From assembly GCA_964555565.1 (NCBI GenBank), contig CAZKTF010000214.1:1-6353 (forward strand): a stretch of 6,353 bases of DNA. The letters run 5' to 3'. Both the position numbers and the translations under genes were made by a program. Each line of letters begins with the position of its first letter. Position 1 is the first letter of the stretch. The stretch comes from CAZKTF01 sp964555565 (GTDB lineage Bacteria > Planctomycetota > JAJSAM01 > JAKLKS01). Positions 6,051 to 6,353 of this stretch are shown one piece after another. The notes beneath the pieces are model-generated. The model was not told the origin of the DNA. It was given only the letters and a program-made list of their open reading frames with translations, and ran no database searches.

Positions 6051-6068
6051 ACCCGGTTCCCGCCGGGT
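6051..6068 (-). promoter_or_regulatory. Hairpin in the 5' leader of the NHL-repeat gene
   Basis: ACCCGG (6051-6056) and CCGGGT (6063-6068) form a perfect 6-bp stem with a 6-nt loop, a few nucleotides upstream of the Shine-Dalgarno on the minus-strand transcript. It could influence translation or mRNA stability, but a 6-bp GC stem is also common by chance here. Confidence 0.3.
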
Positions 6069-6353
6069 TGACGACAATCAAGGACTATCACATAGCGCGG
6101 CGAACGGACCTCGGAATCCCCCAACCTGCGTTCCCAGCCGTCCCTTGGCAGAAGCCGGACCAGGGCGAATTCGGGGACGAGGGCACTCAGTGTTGGGAGG
6201 TCTGGACCCGAACTTCCGGGAATCGCCCGGGGAGACATTGATTGGGGGCTTCCAGCAAACACCATCCGGGAAGGACCTATTCGGACCGGTCTCCGAGCGA
6301 CTCCAGACCTCCTGACATAGGGGCTCACGGATTTGTCCGGTTCGGGGGGTGCG
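6069..6353 (-). other. Upstream region of the NHL-repeat gene, no gene seen
   Basis: No credible coding sequence is visible on either strand. The only AT-containing patch suited to a -10 element is TATGTGATAGT on the minus strand (6094-6084), but I cannot pair it with a good -35, so I do not call a promoter. An 11-bp perfect inverted repeat is present, GGAGGTCTGGA at 6196-6206 and TCCAGACCTCC at 6302-6312, with 95 nt between. The window ends before any upstream gene. Confidence 0.45.

Noticed and set aside
2937..6077. 1046-codon minus-strand open frame overlapping the NHL gene
   Set aside because: It is an Arg/Gly/His-rich shadow in another frame of the NHL-repeat gene, with no domain, no ribosome-binding site and typical frame-shadow composition in high-GC DNA.
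4094..6241. 715-codon plus-strand open frame antisense to the NHL gene
   Set aside because: The long frame results from high GC and the repetitive NHL coding sequence. Its product shows only Asp/Val/Arg/Gly-rich repeats mirroring the opposite strand.
6032..6328. 99-residue N-terminal extension of the NHL protein
   Set aside because: The signal peptide and the AGGAGG site both place the start at 6031; the extension has no recognisable domain.

Overview
This is a high-GC bacterial window. Three genes have strongly GC-biased third codon positions; the leftmost one does not. The host cannot be named from the sequence. A good Shine-Dalgarno (AGGAGG) precedes one gene and a sigma70-type promoter precedes another, so it is a bacterium. 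A secreted NHL-propeller protein with a long tail suits a large-genome environmental lineage such as Myxococcota, Planctomycetota, Acidobacteriota or a related candidate phylum. The nuclease-like/winged-helix plus nucleotidyltransferase pair resembles pairs I recall from high-GC actinobacteria. Both statements are inference.

Left edge (1-780): a short HEAT-repeat gene or gene remnant (37-480) with markedly different codon use. After it comes about 170 nt of untranslated, stem-rich DNA. It runs into a sequence whose 3' half (687-748) is a convincing tRNA-Ser(GCU), with long variable arm, T-arm, acceptor strand and encoded CCA. Its 5' half is degenerate. This looks like an attachment-site scar or tRNA pseudogene, with the HEAT gene and its odd codon use on the element side. 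A weak terminator-like hairpin follows.

Centre (783-2895): a two-gene operon organised like an AbiE/MenA-MenT (type IV) toxin-antitoxin or abortive-infection module. A nested, symmetric array of four ACTTGCC-type half-sites lies over a good promoter (TTGACA, 17 bp, TAGCAT), whose predicted start coincides with an ATG, so the first mRNA is probably leaderless. Gene 1 (866-2002) is an AbiEi-like winged-helix protein with a PD-(D/E)xK-like N-terminal domain. Gene 2 (1999-2895) is a nucleotidyltransferase whose GTG start overlaps the upstream stop (GTGA). The expected logic is that the first protein binds the array and represses its own operon while countering the nucleotidyltransferase.

Right (2896-6353): a 445-nt gene-free convergent interval with GC-rich hairpins. 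Then, on the minus strand, comes an 896-aa secreted protein (3341-6031) with a signal peptide, twelve NHL-type blades (probably two six-bladed propellers) and an unrecognised C-terminal beta-rich domain. About 320 nt of its upstream region closes the window.

The most interesting part is the tRNA-Ser scar lying about 120 nt upstream of a nucleotidyltransferase toxin-like operon with an unusually symmetric operator and an antitoxin-like partner carrying a possible nuclease motif.
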